Below are positions 1 through 8,160 of a stretch of DNA of 21,690 nucleotides, piece after piece. Origin of the DNA: CAVRTJ01 sp046704825 (GTDB lineage: Bacteria > Acidobacteriota > UBA4820 > DSQY01); NCBI GenBank assembly GCA_046704825.1, contig JBJKRE010000157.1:1-21690 (forward strand), read 5' to 3'. The position numbers and the translations under genes are program-made. The notes beneath the pieces were generated by a model that was not told the DNA's origin, did not search any database, and saw nothing but the letters and a program-made list of their open reading frames with translations. Positions within the stretch are counted from its first letter, which is position 1. Each line of letters starts with the position of its first letter.

Positions 1-657
1 CCGGACGTCCTTCACCGGGAAGGCGGACTTGAGCGTGAGGTGGAAGCTGAAGGGGCCGTCGACCTTGTCGTCGACAGACCAGAACTTGATGCGCTCGGCG
101 TCCACGCCCCCCTCGGCCAGCGGGTAGACGTAGCGGCCCACGCCGAGGTCGATCTCGAGCGGCTGATAGTAGACCAGGCGCACGCGCGTGTCCGAGTGGG
201 CGCGGATGTTCCCCACGCTCACGTCGAAGGTCTTGAAGTCGTCCTTTTCTGCAAGGGCCGTCTCGTTGCCCTGGGCCTTCTGCTGCTCGTAGACCTCCCG
301 GGCCCGCTTCTTCTCGAGGACTTCGCCCAGGACCTCCTTGCCGTCGATCCAGAGGGACAGCTCAGAGAGGCTGGCCCGCTTGGGCAGCGGGAAGGTGTAG
401 ATCGCCTCCATGTCCGTGTCGGCGTCGTTCGTGAAGACCTGGTCCACCTCCGTGCGGCTGAATCCGTTGTTGATGGTGACGTCCACCTTCTGGGATTTGA
501 CGCGGATGGAGGCGGCGTCGGCCCCGCCCCCGTTCTTCGGTTTGAGAAGGCCCGCCGCGTGCGCGGCCGGGCCGCCGGAGAGCGCGGCCGCGAAGACGGC
601 CACGGCCAGCGCTGCGATCTTCCGTCCGATTCTCCCTGATCCCGTGTTCTGCTTCAT
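1..657 (-). CDS. VIT-domain exported protein, N-terminal part (runs off the window)
   Basis: This frame stays open from an ATG at 657 down to base 1, so 219 codons are visible and the C-terminus is missing. The start is fixed by a perfect AGGAGG 7 bases upstream (near 665-670). Residues 1-34 look like a Sec signal peptide: a basic start, a hydrophobic run at 14-26 and an AHA-A cleavage site. Residues about 50-175 match the VIT (vault protein inter-alpha-trypsin) domain: a QVF-N segment, then YTFPLPKRASLSEL, then KKRAREVYEQQKAQGNETAL, then FDVSVGNI and a VRLVYYQPL strand. In most VIT proteins a von Willebrand A domain follows, but that part lies outside the window. The product is presumably periplasmic or surface-exposed, with an unknown partner. 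It sits behind a sigma-54 promoter and a sigma-54 activator gene, so it is probably expressed conditionally. The domain call is secure; the function is not. Confidence 0.85.
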   Translation of the reverse strand, partial: MKQNTGSGRIGRKIAALAVAVFAAALSGGPAAHAAGLLKPKNGGGADAASIRVKSQKVDVTINNGFSRTEVDQVFTNDADTDMEAIYTFPLPKRASLSELSLWIDGKEVLGEVLEKKRAREVYEQQKAQGNETALAEKDDFKTFDVSVGNIRAHSDTRVRLVYYQPLEIDLGVGRYVYPLAEGGVDAERIKFWSVDDKVDGPFSFHLTLKSAFPVKDVR

Positions 658-721
658 CGTCTGACCTCCTTCTGTCAGGTGTCTCTCCGCCGGAATCGTT
701 TCCCGGCGGTGCCTTCAGATG

Positions 722-737
722 AGCAGGATGTGTGCCA
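722..737 (-). promoter_or_regulatory. Sigma-54 (-24/-12) promoter for the VIT gene
   Basis: On the minus strand the sequence reads TGGCACACATCCTGCT. The -24 element TGGCAC (737-732) and the -12 GC (724-723) are separated by exactly 10 bases between GG and GC, as RpoN requires. Transcription would start near 711, leaving a leader of about 54 nt with the AGGAGG site before the ATG at 657. The gene immediately upstream on the same strand encodes a sigma-54 activator, which supports the call. Confidence 0.75.
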
Positions 738-829
738 CACTTGGAGATCCCAGTCGTAACACTCTGGTCGGCAACGGGTTAGCCCTTGCAGGATGGAAGG
801 CGCAGAGCTCTTTCTGAAGGGACAGAAGC

Positions 830-860
830 GATCACATTATGATCATGACAGGTACACGTT
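830..860. promoter_or_regulatory. Possible upstream activator site in the regulator-VIT gap
   Basis: This AT-rich island in GC-rich DNA holds the perfect palindrome ATGATCAT (839-846) and, on the minus strand, TGTACC (856-851). It lies about 100-120 bp upstream of the -24 element, a usual distance for an enhancer bound by a sigma-54 activator. TGTAC also occurs twice in front of the regulator gene itself. The remainder of the 658-890 gap holds only the promoter and the leader. The assignment is an inference from position and a short shared word. Confidence 0.3.
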
Positions 861-890
861 ATGTATATAAATGGGAGAGGATGAGCGCCG

Positions 891-2387
891 TCAGCCGCCT
901 CGGTCCGTTCGGGCCGCTTCGTAGTCGTCCACGTGCTTTTTGACGGTGCGGCGGTCCAGACCGGCGCGGCGAGCCACCTCCTCGTAGGTGCCCAGGCGAC
1001 GATAGAGCAGGGCGCAGTACCGTCCCAGCAGGTCCCGGGCCTCGACGGAGCCCTCGCGGACGTCCCGGGCGAGCGATTCGGCCGGGTCGGGCGAGGAGGC
1101 CATGCGGTCGCCGCCGTAGTGCCGGGTCAGCAGGATGCGCCGCGAGGCCTGCTCGAGTTCTCGAACGTTGCCGGGCCAGCCGTAGTCCGCGGGCAGGTCG
1201 CGCGTCAGGGCCGCGAGGATGGTGCGGGCCAGTTCGGGGCTGTTCTGCCCCGTGAGCCGGGCGACCGTGAGATCCACAAGCCGGCTCAGTTCCGAGGGGT
1301 CCTCTCGGATGCGCAGGCGCAGGGGCGGGACGACGATCACGTCCGAGCAGAGGCGGTAGAAGAAGTCGTCCCGGAACCGCCCGCCCTGACGGAGGTCCTG
1401 GATGGAGCGGTTGGTGGCCGCGATCACCCGGCCCGAGAAGCGCTTGCGGGCGTGGCTGCCCACCGGTGCGAAGGTGCGGCTTTCGAGCACCTGAAGGAGC
1501 TTGATCTGGATGGGGACCGAGACGTCACCGATCTCGTCGAGGAAGAGGGCGCCGTGGGGGCTGCATCGCTCGAACAGACCCTTGTAGTCCTCCACCGCAC
1601 CTGTGAAGGCACCCTTGCGGTGGCCGAACAGCTCGGATTCGATGAGACCCTCGGGATACTGGGACAGGTTTATGGGAACGAAGGACTCGGTGAAGCTCTC
1701 GGCGAAGCGCTTCTTTCGCGGGTCGAAGGGGATGAAGCCGGAGCGCCCGATGGCCGCCGCGGACGCGCCCTTGCCCGACCCGGTCTCGCCCAGGATGAGC
1801 GTCGAGAAGTCCTCCATCCGGTTCCACAGGTGGCGCTCGTAAATCCTCACGTCGTGCGTGAAGACGCTGTTCCAGAGGGCGAGCCGGAGGGCCTTCATGC
1901 TGGGGCTGTCCCCCACCAGGGACCTGACGATGAAGTAGTACGCGCGGCGGAGCTGGTAGAACAGCGCGAAGTACCGCGCGCAGTCCTCTTCCGTGAATCC
2001 CCGGGCCCTCAGTTGCAGAAACACCCTGTCCGCGAAGGGCACGGGCGCCGGCGCCTCGCCCAGCCTGAGCTGGGACTGGATCAGCTCGTCGAAGTCGTCC
2101 ACGCAGGCGTGGTAGGTCTGGAAGAGGAAGGCGTTCTCCACCAGCGTCCGGTCCTTGCCGGTGAAGGACTGGATCGTTGTCTGGCCGCGGCCTTCGAGCC
2201 TCTGCAGGCGCTCGTTGAGCAGGGGGACGATGGAGTTCAGGCGGTGCGCATCCGCGGCCTGCTCGGGCCCCGCCAGGGAGTAGATCTCCGCGTACTCGTC
2301 GCTGAAGGGGTTGGTGAAGATCGCTTTTGCGACGAGCGACAGAAAGTGCCGGTCGCCCGGCTCCAGTTTGGCCCTGGTCTTCCGCAT
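891..2387 (-). CDS. Sigma-54-dependent transcriptional activator (AAA+ / Fis-type HTH)
   Basis: A 498-residue enhancer-binding protein that would remodel RNA polymerase-sigma-54 by ATP hydrolysis. Visible motifs are Walker A GETGSGKG at residues 200-207, the sigma-54 contact loop GAFTGA at 259-264, and Walker B GALFLDEIGD at 279-288. The extreme C-terminus holds a helix-turn-helix (TYEEVARRAGLDRRTVKKHV). The first 180 or so residues are not a recognisable REC, GAF or PAS domain; they look helical and contain several aromatic residues, so the signal sensed is unknown. The ATG at 2387 is preferred because AAGGAG lies 6 bases upstream; an ATG 45 bases earlier has no such site. The gene lies directly upstream of the VIT gene in the same orientation, with a sigma-54 promoter between them. 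That makes the VIT gene the most likely target. Confidence 0.9.
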   Translation of the reverse strand: MRKTRAKLEPGDRHFLSLVAKAIFTNPFSDEYAEIYSLAGPEQAADAHRLNSIVPLLNERLQRLEGRGQTTIQSFTGKDRTLVENAFLFQTYHACVDDFDELIQSQLRLGEAPAPVPFADRVFLQLRARGFTEEDCARYFALFYQLRRAYYFIVRSLVGDSPSMKALRLALWNSVFTHDVRIYERHLWNRMEDFSTLILGETGSGKGASAAAIGRSGFIPFDPRKKRFAESFTESFVPINLSQYPEGLIESELFGHRKGAFTGAVEDYKGLFERCSPHGALFLDEIGDVSVPIQIKLLQVLESRTFAPVGSHARKRFSGRVIAATNRSIQDLRQGGRFRDDFFYRLCSDVIVVPPLRLRIREDPSELSRLVDLTVARLTGQNSPELARTILAALTRDLPADYGWPGNVRELEQASRRILLTRHYGGDRMASSPDPAESLARDVREGSVEARDLLGRYCALLYRRLGTYEEVARRAGLDRRTVKKHVDDYEAARTDRGG

Positions 2388-2416
2388 GGTAGCTCCTTCA
2401 TATCGGTCTCGTGCAG

Positions 2417-2454
2417 TGTACAGTATGTGCATATGGTATGTACAATAACTGCGT
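2417..2454. promoter_or_regulatory. 22-bp-period direct repeat upstream of the sigma-54 activator
   Basis: Two copies of TGTACA-N5-TGC-N-T start at 2417 and 2439, exactly 22 bp (about two helical turns) apart, with a CATATG palindrome between them. They lie 30-70 bp before the activator start codon, in an AT-rich patch. This arrangement fits an operator for autoregulation. No convincing -35/-10 pair could be chosen. Confidence 0.35.
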
Positions 2455-2542
2455 AGGCCTCCGCAGGGTGAGGCCGTGCCGGCGGCGCGGCCCCTTAGCC
2501 CGTCCGGCCGCTGCGCGGCGGTTTGGACGGGTCCAGGGAATG

Positions 2543-2551
2543 TGGTAAAAT
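2543..2551 (+). promoter_or_regulatory. Extended -10 promoter element before the argB leader
   Basis: TGGTAAAAT carries the TG-N motif and a 5/6 match to TATAAT, in an A/T patch (2541-2563) surrounded by very GC-rich DNA. No clear -35 is visible, as is common with extended -10 promoters. Transcription would begin near 2558, just before the hairpin cluster starting at 2567. It is the best candidate promoter for the leader and perhaps the arg operon. Confidence 0.3.
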
Positions 2552-2566
2552 GGTTTCAAAATCAGG

Positions 2567-2660
2567 GAGCCTCGCCGTCGGGATGCACTGAAGACGTCCG
2601 CTGGGACGCCCGGCGCCAAGGACTGTCCCCGCGGCGTGCGGGGCATTCCGGACGGGGCTC
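2567..2660 (+). ncRNA. Candidate structured RNA or leader element upstream of argB
   Basis: A long closing stem can be drawn by hand. GAGCC (2567-2571) pairs with GGCTC (2656-2660). CGTC (2576-2579) pairs with GACG (2651-2654). GGGATGC (2580-2586) pairs with GCATTCC (2643-2649), with one G-U pair. Inside are two hairpins: CGTCC/GGACG (2595-2608, loop GCTG) and CCCCG/CGGGG (about 2627-2642). It matches no known riboswitch, SRP RNA or 6S consensus that I recognise. Very GC-rich DNA folds easily, so the strength of the closing stem is the main argument. It could be an independent small RNA or part of the arg leader. Confidence 0.3.
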
Positions 2661-2902
2661 GTTCGCAGATGCGGGGTGAGCGCGCCCGCGCCCCGCACCA
2701 TGCGGCGCCACCGAGCGTATGCTTGACCGATTCTTTGCGTCGCCAACCGGAAACCTACAGGCTGCCGGGCTGTCGCCCATAAGGAGCCGCAGGTCCTATT
2801 TCAGCTGTAAGGCACTGACAATCCGAATCTGCATAGGTGCAAGGCCAGCGCCGCGAGCCAACGTGTGCACCCGGACGCCTTACGCGAACGGAAGGTCATG
2901 AC
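2661..2902 (+). other. Remainder of the gene-free argB leader
   Basis: The DNA between the hairpin cluster and the argB start contains one more strong GC hairpin, TGCGGGG (2670-2676) with CCCCGCA (2691-2697). It is not followed by a T-run, so it is not a clear terminator. No credible reading frame, T-box motif or arginine operator was found. Short open frames here show no similarity that I recognise. Confidence 0.4.
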
Positions 2903-3822
2903 ATGAGCCCAAACGAAGAACCGCCCTTCGCACCCCTGGACATCCTGGGGGCACTGCCGGAAATCGTCGAAAATCGGGGCCGGACCATCGTCATCAAGTA
3001 CGGCGGCAACGCCATGGTGGACGAATCCGTCAGCCTCAACGTGGTCAGGGATATCGTTTTCCTGAAACTCACGGGGATGAACCCCGTGATCGTCCACGGC
3101 GGCGGGCCGGCCATCAGCGAACACATGGCTCGCGTGGGCATCGATCCCGTCTTCGTGGACGGCCAGCGCCGGACCGACGAGGGTACCTTCGAGATCGTCG
3201 AGATGGTCCTGTGCGGCAAGGTGAACAACGCCCTCGTCAAGCTCATCAACCACGAGGGCGTGAAGGCCATGGGGCTCTCCGGCAAGGACGTGGGACTCAT
3301 CGAGGCCCGGAAGTACCGCCGGAAGGTCCGTCGCAACGGACGGATGGAGGAGATCGACCTCGGCCAGGTGGGCGAGGTGGTCAGGGTGGACACGGAGGTG
3401 ATCGACCTCCTGTCCGAAAACGACATCATCCCCGTGATCGCGCCCATCGCCGTGGGCGAGGACAACACGGACTACAACATCAACGCGGACCTGCTGGCCG
3501 GGGAGGTGGCGGCGGCCGTGAGGGCGGACCGCCTGGTCTACCTCACCAACGTGGACGGCATCCTCAGGGACGGCGCCGACCCGGATTCGCTCATCTCCAT
3601 GGCCGACGCGAAGGAGGCCAGGGCCCTGGTGGGCGACGTGGTGACCGGCGGCATGATCCCCAAGGTGGAATCGAGCCTGTCCGCGGTCGAACAGGGCGTG
3701 GCCAGCGCGCATATCATCAACGGCACGACGCCGCACTCGCTCCTCCGGTTGCTGCTGACGGCCGAGGGCACGGGCACCGCCATCGTGGCGGACCCCAACG
3801 CACGAAAGGAAGGACACGGATC

Positions 3823-3826
<4 letters not shown>
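2903..3826 (+). CDS. argB: Acetylglutamate kinase
   Basis: A 307-residue enzyme that phosphorylates N-acetylglutamate, the second step of ornithine synthesis, in the cytoplasm. The amino acid kinase fold is plain: KYGGNAM near residues 32-38, HGGGPAIS at 65-72 and GKDVGL further on. An N-terminal helix precedes the kinase core (FAPLDILGALPEI). In characterised enzymes this extension marks the hexameric, arginine-inhibited type expected with ArgJ-based cyclic pathways; feedback inhibition here is inferred from that. The start ATG at 2903 has GGAAGG 7 bases upstream; an in-frame GTG at 2837 would add a low-quality extension. The stop overlaps the argD start (ATGA). Confidence 0.95.
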
Positions 3827-5014
<1,188 letters not shown>

Positions 5015-5022
<8 letters not shown>

Positions 5023-6046
5023 TCCCGCCGTCGGCATCGTGGGGGCCTCGGGCTACACGGGCTCCGAACTTGTGCGAATCCTCAGCCGCCACCCGGGGGT
5101 CCGTCTGGCGGCGGTCACGTCCGAGACCCACGCGGGCAAACGCATGTCGGACATCCACCCTCACCTGGCCGGCGTCTGCGATATGGAACTGGTGAAGTCC
5201 GAGGCCCTGGGCACCGTGGACCTCGCCTTTCTGGCCCTGCCCCACGGGGCCTCCATGGATTTCGTGAAGGCCAGGGGCGGGGACGGCTTCAGGATCGTGG
5301 ACCTGTCGGGCGACTTCAGGCTCTCCTCGGCCGATGTCTACGAGCGCTGGTACGGCAAGGCCCACGCCTGCCCGGACCTCATCGGCGGGGCGGTCTACGG
5401 ACTGCCCGAGCTGAACCGGGCTCGCATCGCCCGCGCGTCGCTCGTGGCCAACCCCGGCTGCTACCCGACCTCGGCGATCCTCGCGCTGGCGCCCTTCCTG
5501 GCGCGCGGCCTCGTGTCGCCCGAGGGCCTGGTGGTGGACTCCAAGTCCGGCGTGACGGGCGCGGGGGCATATGCAAAGGCGGCCACGCACTACCCCAGCG
5601 TGAACGAGGACTTCAAGGCCTACGGCATCGCCACCCACCGGCACACGCCGGAGATCTCCGAGACGCTGGCGTCGGCCGGCGGCACCTCCGTGGAGCTGAT
5701 CTTCACGCCGCATCTCCTGCCCCTGAACCGGGGCATCCTGACCACCGCCTACGCCAGGGCAAAGGAGGGCGTGACGCAGGCCGGCCTGGACGACGCCTAC
5801 GCCGAGGCCTACGGCGGCGAGCCCTTCGTCCGCGTGCGGACGGCGCCGCCGTCCGTCCAGGCCGTGAGGGGATCCAACTTCTGCGACGTGTACGTCCGGC
5901 TCGTGCCCGAGAGCCGGCGGGTGGTGGCCGTTTCGGCCATCGACAACCTGGTCAAGGGCGCGGCGGGACAGGCCGTCCAGAACATGAACATCATGATGGG
6001 AATCGAAGAGCGGACGGGGCTGGACATGGTCCCGCTCTCGCCTTAA
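5015..6046 (+). CDS. argC: N-acetyl-gamma-glutamyl-phosphate reductase
   Basis: A 343-residue NADPH-dependent reductase that makes N-acetylglutamate semialdehyde from the acyl phosphate produced by ArgB. The N-terminus has the dinucleotide-binding segment VGIVGASGYTGSELVRIL. The catalytic cysteine is C149 in VANPGCYPTS, and the substrate histidine segment HRHTPEI follows. FTPHLLPLNRGI and the C-terminal DNLVKGAAGQAVQNMN are hallmark motifs of the type 1 enzyme. The ATG at 5015 lies inside the argD coding end (8-bp overlap) with GGAGG about 10 bases upstream; the open frame begins earlier only because it runs through argD in another frame. Confidence 0.95.
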
Positions 6047-6059
6047 GAGGAGATTCACA

Positions 6060-7265
6060 GTGAACAGGAATCTGACGGACGTCCGCGGGTTCAGGGTCCG
6101 CGGGGCCCACATCGGCATCAAATCCAAACGGCGCGACCTCGCGCTCATCGTTTCCGACGTACCGGCCAGCGCGGCGGGCGTCTTCACACGGAACAAGGTC
6201 TGCGCGGCGCCGGTCCGGCTGTCCGCGAAGCACCTGGAGAACGGGCTGGCCCAGGCCATCGTGGTCACCTCCGGCAACGCCAACGCCTGTACCGGCCAGC
6301 AGGGCGAGGAGGCCGCCCGTGCCGTTGCGGAGAAGCTGGCCCAGGAGCTGGGCATCCCGGTTGAGGAAGTCATCGTGGCCGCCACCGGGGTCATCGGCGT
6401 GCCCTTCCCGACCGAGAAGGTGCTGGAAGGCATCGAATACAATGTGAAGTACCTGTCCAGGCGGCGCGTTTACGGTTCCATGGTGGCCAACGCCATCATG
6501 ACGACCGACACCTTCCACAAGGAGAGCTTCCAGTCCTTCAGGCTGGGCGGGAAGGTGGTCACCATGGCAGGAATCGCCAAGGGGGCCGGCATGATCCACC
6601 CCAACATGGCCACCATGCTGGCCTTCGTGGTGACGGACGCGGCCATCAAGCCGGCCCTGCTCAAGGAGTGCATGAATTCGGTCACCGAGCGGACCTTCAA
6701 CATGATCTCGGTGGACGGCGACACCTCCACGAACGACTCGGCCGTCGTCATGGCCAACGGCATGGCCGGCAACCCGGAGATCGTGAAGAAGGACGAGGAC
6801 TACCGCGTTTTCCACGACAAGCTGGAGTCCATGTGCAAGGACCTGGCCATGGCCATCGTGTCCGACGGCGAGGGCGCCACCAAGCTCATCGAGTACAAGG
6901 TCGTCAACGCGCGCAGCGAACAGGCCGCGCGGAAGATCGTCCGGACCGTGTCCAACTCCAACCTCGTGAGGACGGCCATGTTCGGCCGCGACCCCAACTG
7001 GGGCCGCATCATCGCCGCCGTCGGCCGGGCCGGGGTGGACATCGATCCCGACGAGGTGGACATCTACATCGGCGCGAGCGAACCGGTCCAGGTCTCCGAA
7101 AAGGGGGGTGTGGCCGATTTCGACATGAAGACGCTAAAGCGGGTCCTGCGCTCGGCGCGAATCAACGTCCTCATCGACCTGCACCAGGGCAACTCGGAGG
7201 CCGTGGGCTGGGGCACGGACATGTCCTACGAGTACATCCGCATCAACGCCGAGTACACCTCCTGA
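6060..7265 (+). CDS. argJ: Bifunctional glutamate N-acetyltransferase / ornithine acetyltransferase
   Basis: This enzyme moves the acetyl group from N-acetylornithine back to glutamate, closing the acetyl cycle; many members also use acetyl-CoA to make N-acetylglutamate. The 401-residue precursor contains KGAGMIHPNMATMLAF. In the family, self-cleavage occurs before the threonine, here T185, which becomes the nucleophile of the beta chain. The C-terminal signature GRDPNWGRIIAAVGRAG is intact. The start is GTG at 6060 with AAGAGGAG 7 bases upstream, 13 bases after argC. With no argA or argE in view, ArgJ would supply both acetyl steps. Whether it is mono- or bifunctional cannot be read from sequence by eye. 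Confidence 0.95.
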   Translation: MNRNLTDVRGFRVRGAHIGIKSKRRDLALIVSDVPASAAGVFTRNKVCAAPVRLSAKHLENGLAQAIVVTSGNANACTGQQGEEAARAVAEKLAQELGIPVEEVIVAATGVIGVPFPTEKVLEGIEYNVKYLSRRRVYGSMVANAIMTTDTFHKESFQSFRLGGKVVTMAGIAKGAGMIHPNMATMLAFVVTDAAIKPALLKECMNSVTERTFNMISVDGDTSTNDSAVVMANGMAGNPEIVKKDEDYRVFHDKLESMCKDLAMAIVSDGEGATKLIEYKVVNARSEQAARKIVRTVSNSNLVRTAMFGRDPNWGRIIAAVGRAGVDIDPDEVDIYIGASEPVQVSEKGGVADFDMKTLKRVLRSARINVLIDLHQGNSEAVGWGTDMSYEYIRINAEYTS

Positions 7266-7321
7266 CGGACCATTTTCGCCCGGCGGCGCCCATCGTGTAC
7301 TCTCGGTGATGGAGGTGCTCG

Positions 7322-7723
7322 ATGAAAACCTGGCCGAACGGCGCGGCGGTCTCGCAGGTTCGAATCGCCCGGCCCACTGACCGGCTGGACGAAGTGGTCC
7401 GCTTTTACCGGGACGGGCTCGGACTCGAGCAGGTCGGATCTTTCGGAGGCGAGGGACACGCCGGCTACACGGGCGTCATGCTGGGCCTGCCCGACAGGTC
7501 CGTACACCTTGAGTTCACCCGGCACGAGGACGGCAGTCCCTGCCCCGCACCGACGAAGGACAACCTGCTCGTCCTGTATGTGCCAGACGGGGCGGAGCGC
7601 GACCGGCTCGCGGGGCGGCTGCGGGCGCTGGGCCACGAGCCCGTGCCGCCCGAGAACCCCTACTGGTGGGAGAAAGGACTCACCTTCGAGGACCCCGACG
7701 GCTGGCGCCTAGCAGGCTGCTGA
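7322..7723 (+). CDS. VOC/glyoxalase-family protein, C-terminus replaced by an inserted element
   Basis: A 133-residue vicinal-oxygen-chelate fold protein of the glyoxalase/bleomycin-resistance type, with GGAGGT 5 bases before the ATG. Visible landmarks are VRIARPTDRLDEVVRFYRDGLGL at the start, a middle LEFTRH strand, DNLLVLYVPD, and FEDPDGWRL near the end. In relatives the last strand continues after DPDGWR. Here the reading frame enters a repeat element at base 7711 and stops after A-G-C. The displaced end (VLMQTRGI and a TAA) can be read at 7988-8015, so the ancestral gene encoded 138 residues. Loss of the last strand may weaken folding or metal binding. The substrate is unknown; it follows argJ by 56 bases and may be co-transcribed. 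Confidence 0.8.
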   Translation: MKTWPNGAAVSQVRIARPTDRLDEVVRFYRDGLGLEQVGSFGGEGHAGYTGVMLGLPDRSVHLEFTRHEDGSPCPAPTKDNLLVLYVPDGAERDRLAGRLRALGHEPVPPENPYWWEKGLTFEDPDGWRLAGC

Positions 7724-7987
7724 AAAACTCTCGTAGGTCCCATTGCCAGCGCCACGGTCCCGGATGCAAGGCGTCGCGACGCCGTCGATGCCGATGCGCA
7801 TCGTCTAGGAGCGACAACACAGCAGGCGGGACCGTGCTGCGGCAACCCTTCGGGCGCAAGGGGTTGCAGGCCACCTGCTTCGTTCCGGCTCGTCGAAAGG
7901 GCGCCCACCCTGTCTTCCTCACCGCGCCTCGCATCTGCCCCGCAAGCCTCTTGCGTGCGGCCCACGCGGGTTCTTCAGCAGCCTGCT
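7711..7987. mobile_element. 277-bp MITE-like element with 18-bp terminal inverted repeats
   Basis: The left end AGCAGGCTGCTGAAAAAC (7711-7728) and the right end (7970-7987) are inverted copies with one mismatch; the outermost 11 bases are themselves a near-palindrome (AGCAG-G-CTGCT). The interior has no credible gene but is structured: CACGGTCCC (7753-7761) pairs with GGGACCGTG (7828-7836), and GCAACCC (7842-7848) pairs with GGGTTGC (7861-7867). Removing exactly these 277 bases rejoins the VOC reading frame. No clear target duplication is seen. The element is non-autonomous; the mobilising transposase is not in the window, unless it is the RAYT at the right edge. Confidence 0.75.
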
Positions 7988-8045
7988 GGTGCTCATGCAG
8001 ACCCGCGGCATCTAAGTCAGGCTTCGGTTTCCCCGGGCAGCCCGG

Positions 8046-8051
8046 TATAAT
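8046..8051 (+). promoter_or_regulatory. -10 element for the antiporter gene
   Basis: A perfect TATAAT lies about 110 bases before the antiporter start. The hexamer 17 bases upstream (TTCGGT) is a poor -35. The region between the ruined VOC stop (8015) and 8160 is otherwise GC-rich with no gene. Confidence 0.35.
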
Positions 8052-8160
8052 GGGCGGCGATTACCGAGGGATCGGAGCGCCTGGCGCGAGGCGGAGGGGA
8101 CCGCCGGGCCGCGCCGTAACGATCCGAAAGGCGGGAAGGCGCTCCGGGGAAGGGGATTGA

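Noticed and set aside
933..2456. Long open frame (507 codons) antisense to the sigma-54 activator
   Set aside because: It is a GC-driven shadow with low-complexity Val, Glu, Gly and Arg content and no family motif. The opposite frame is a clear AAA+ activator.
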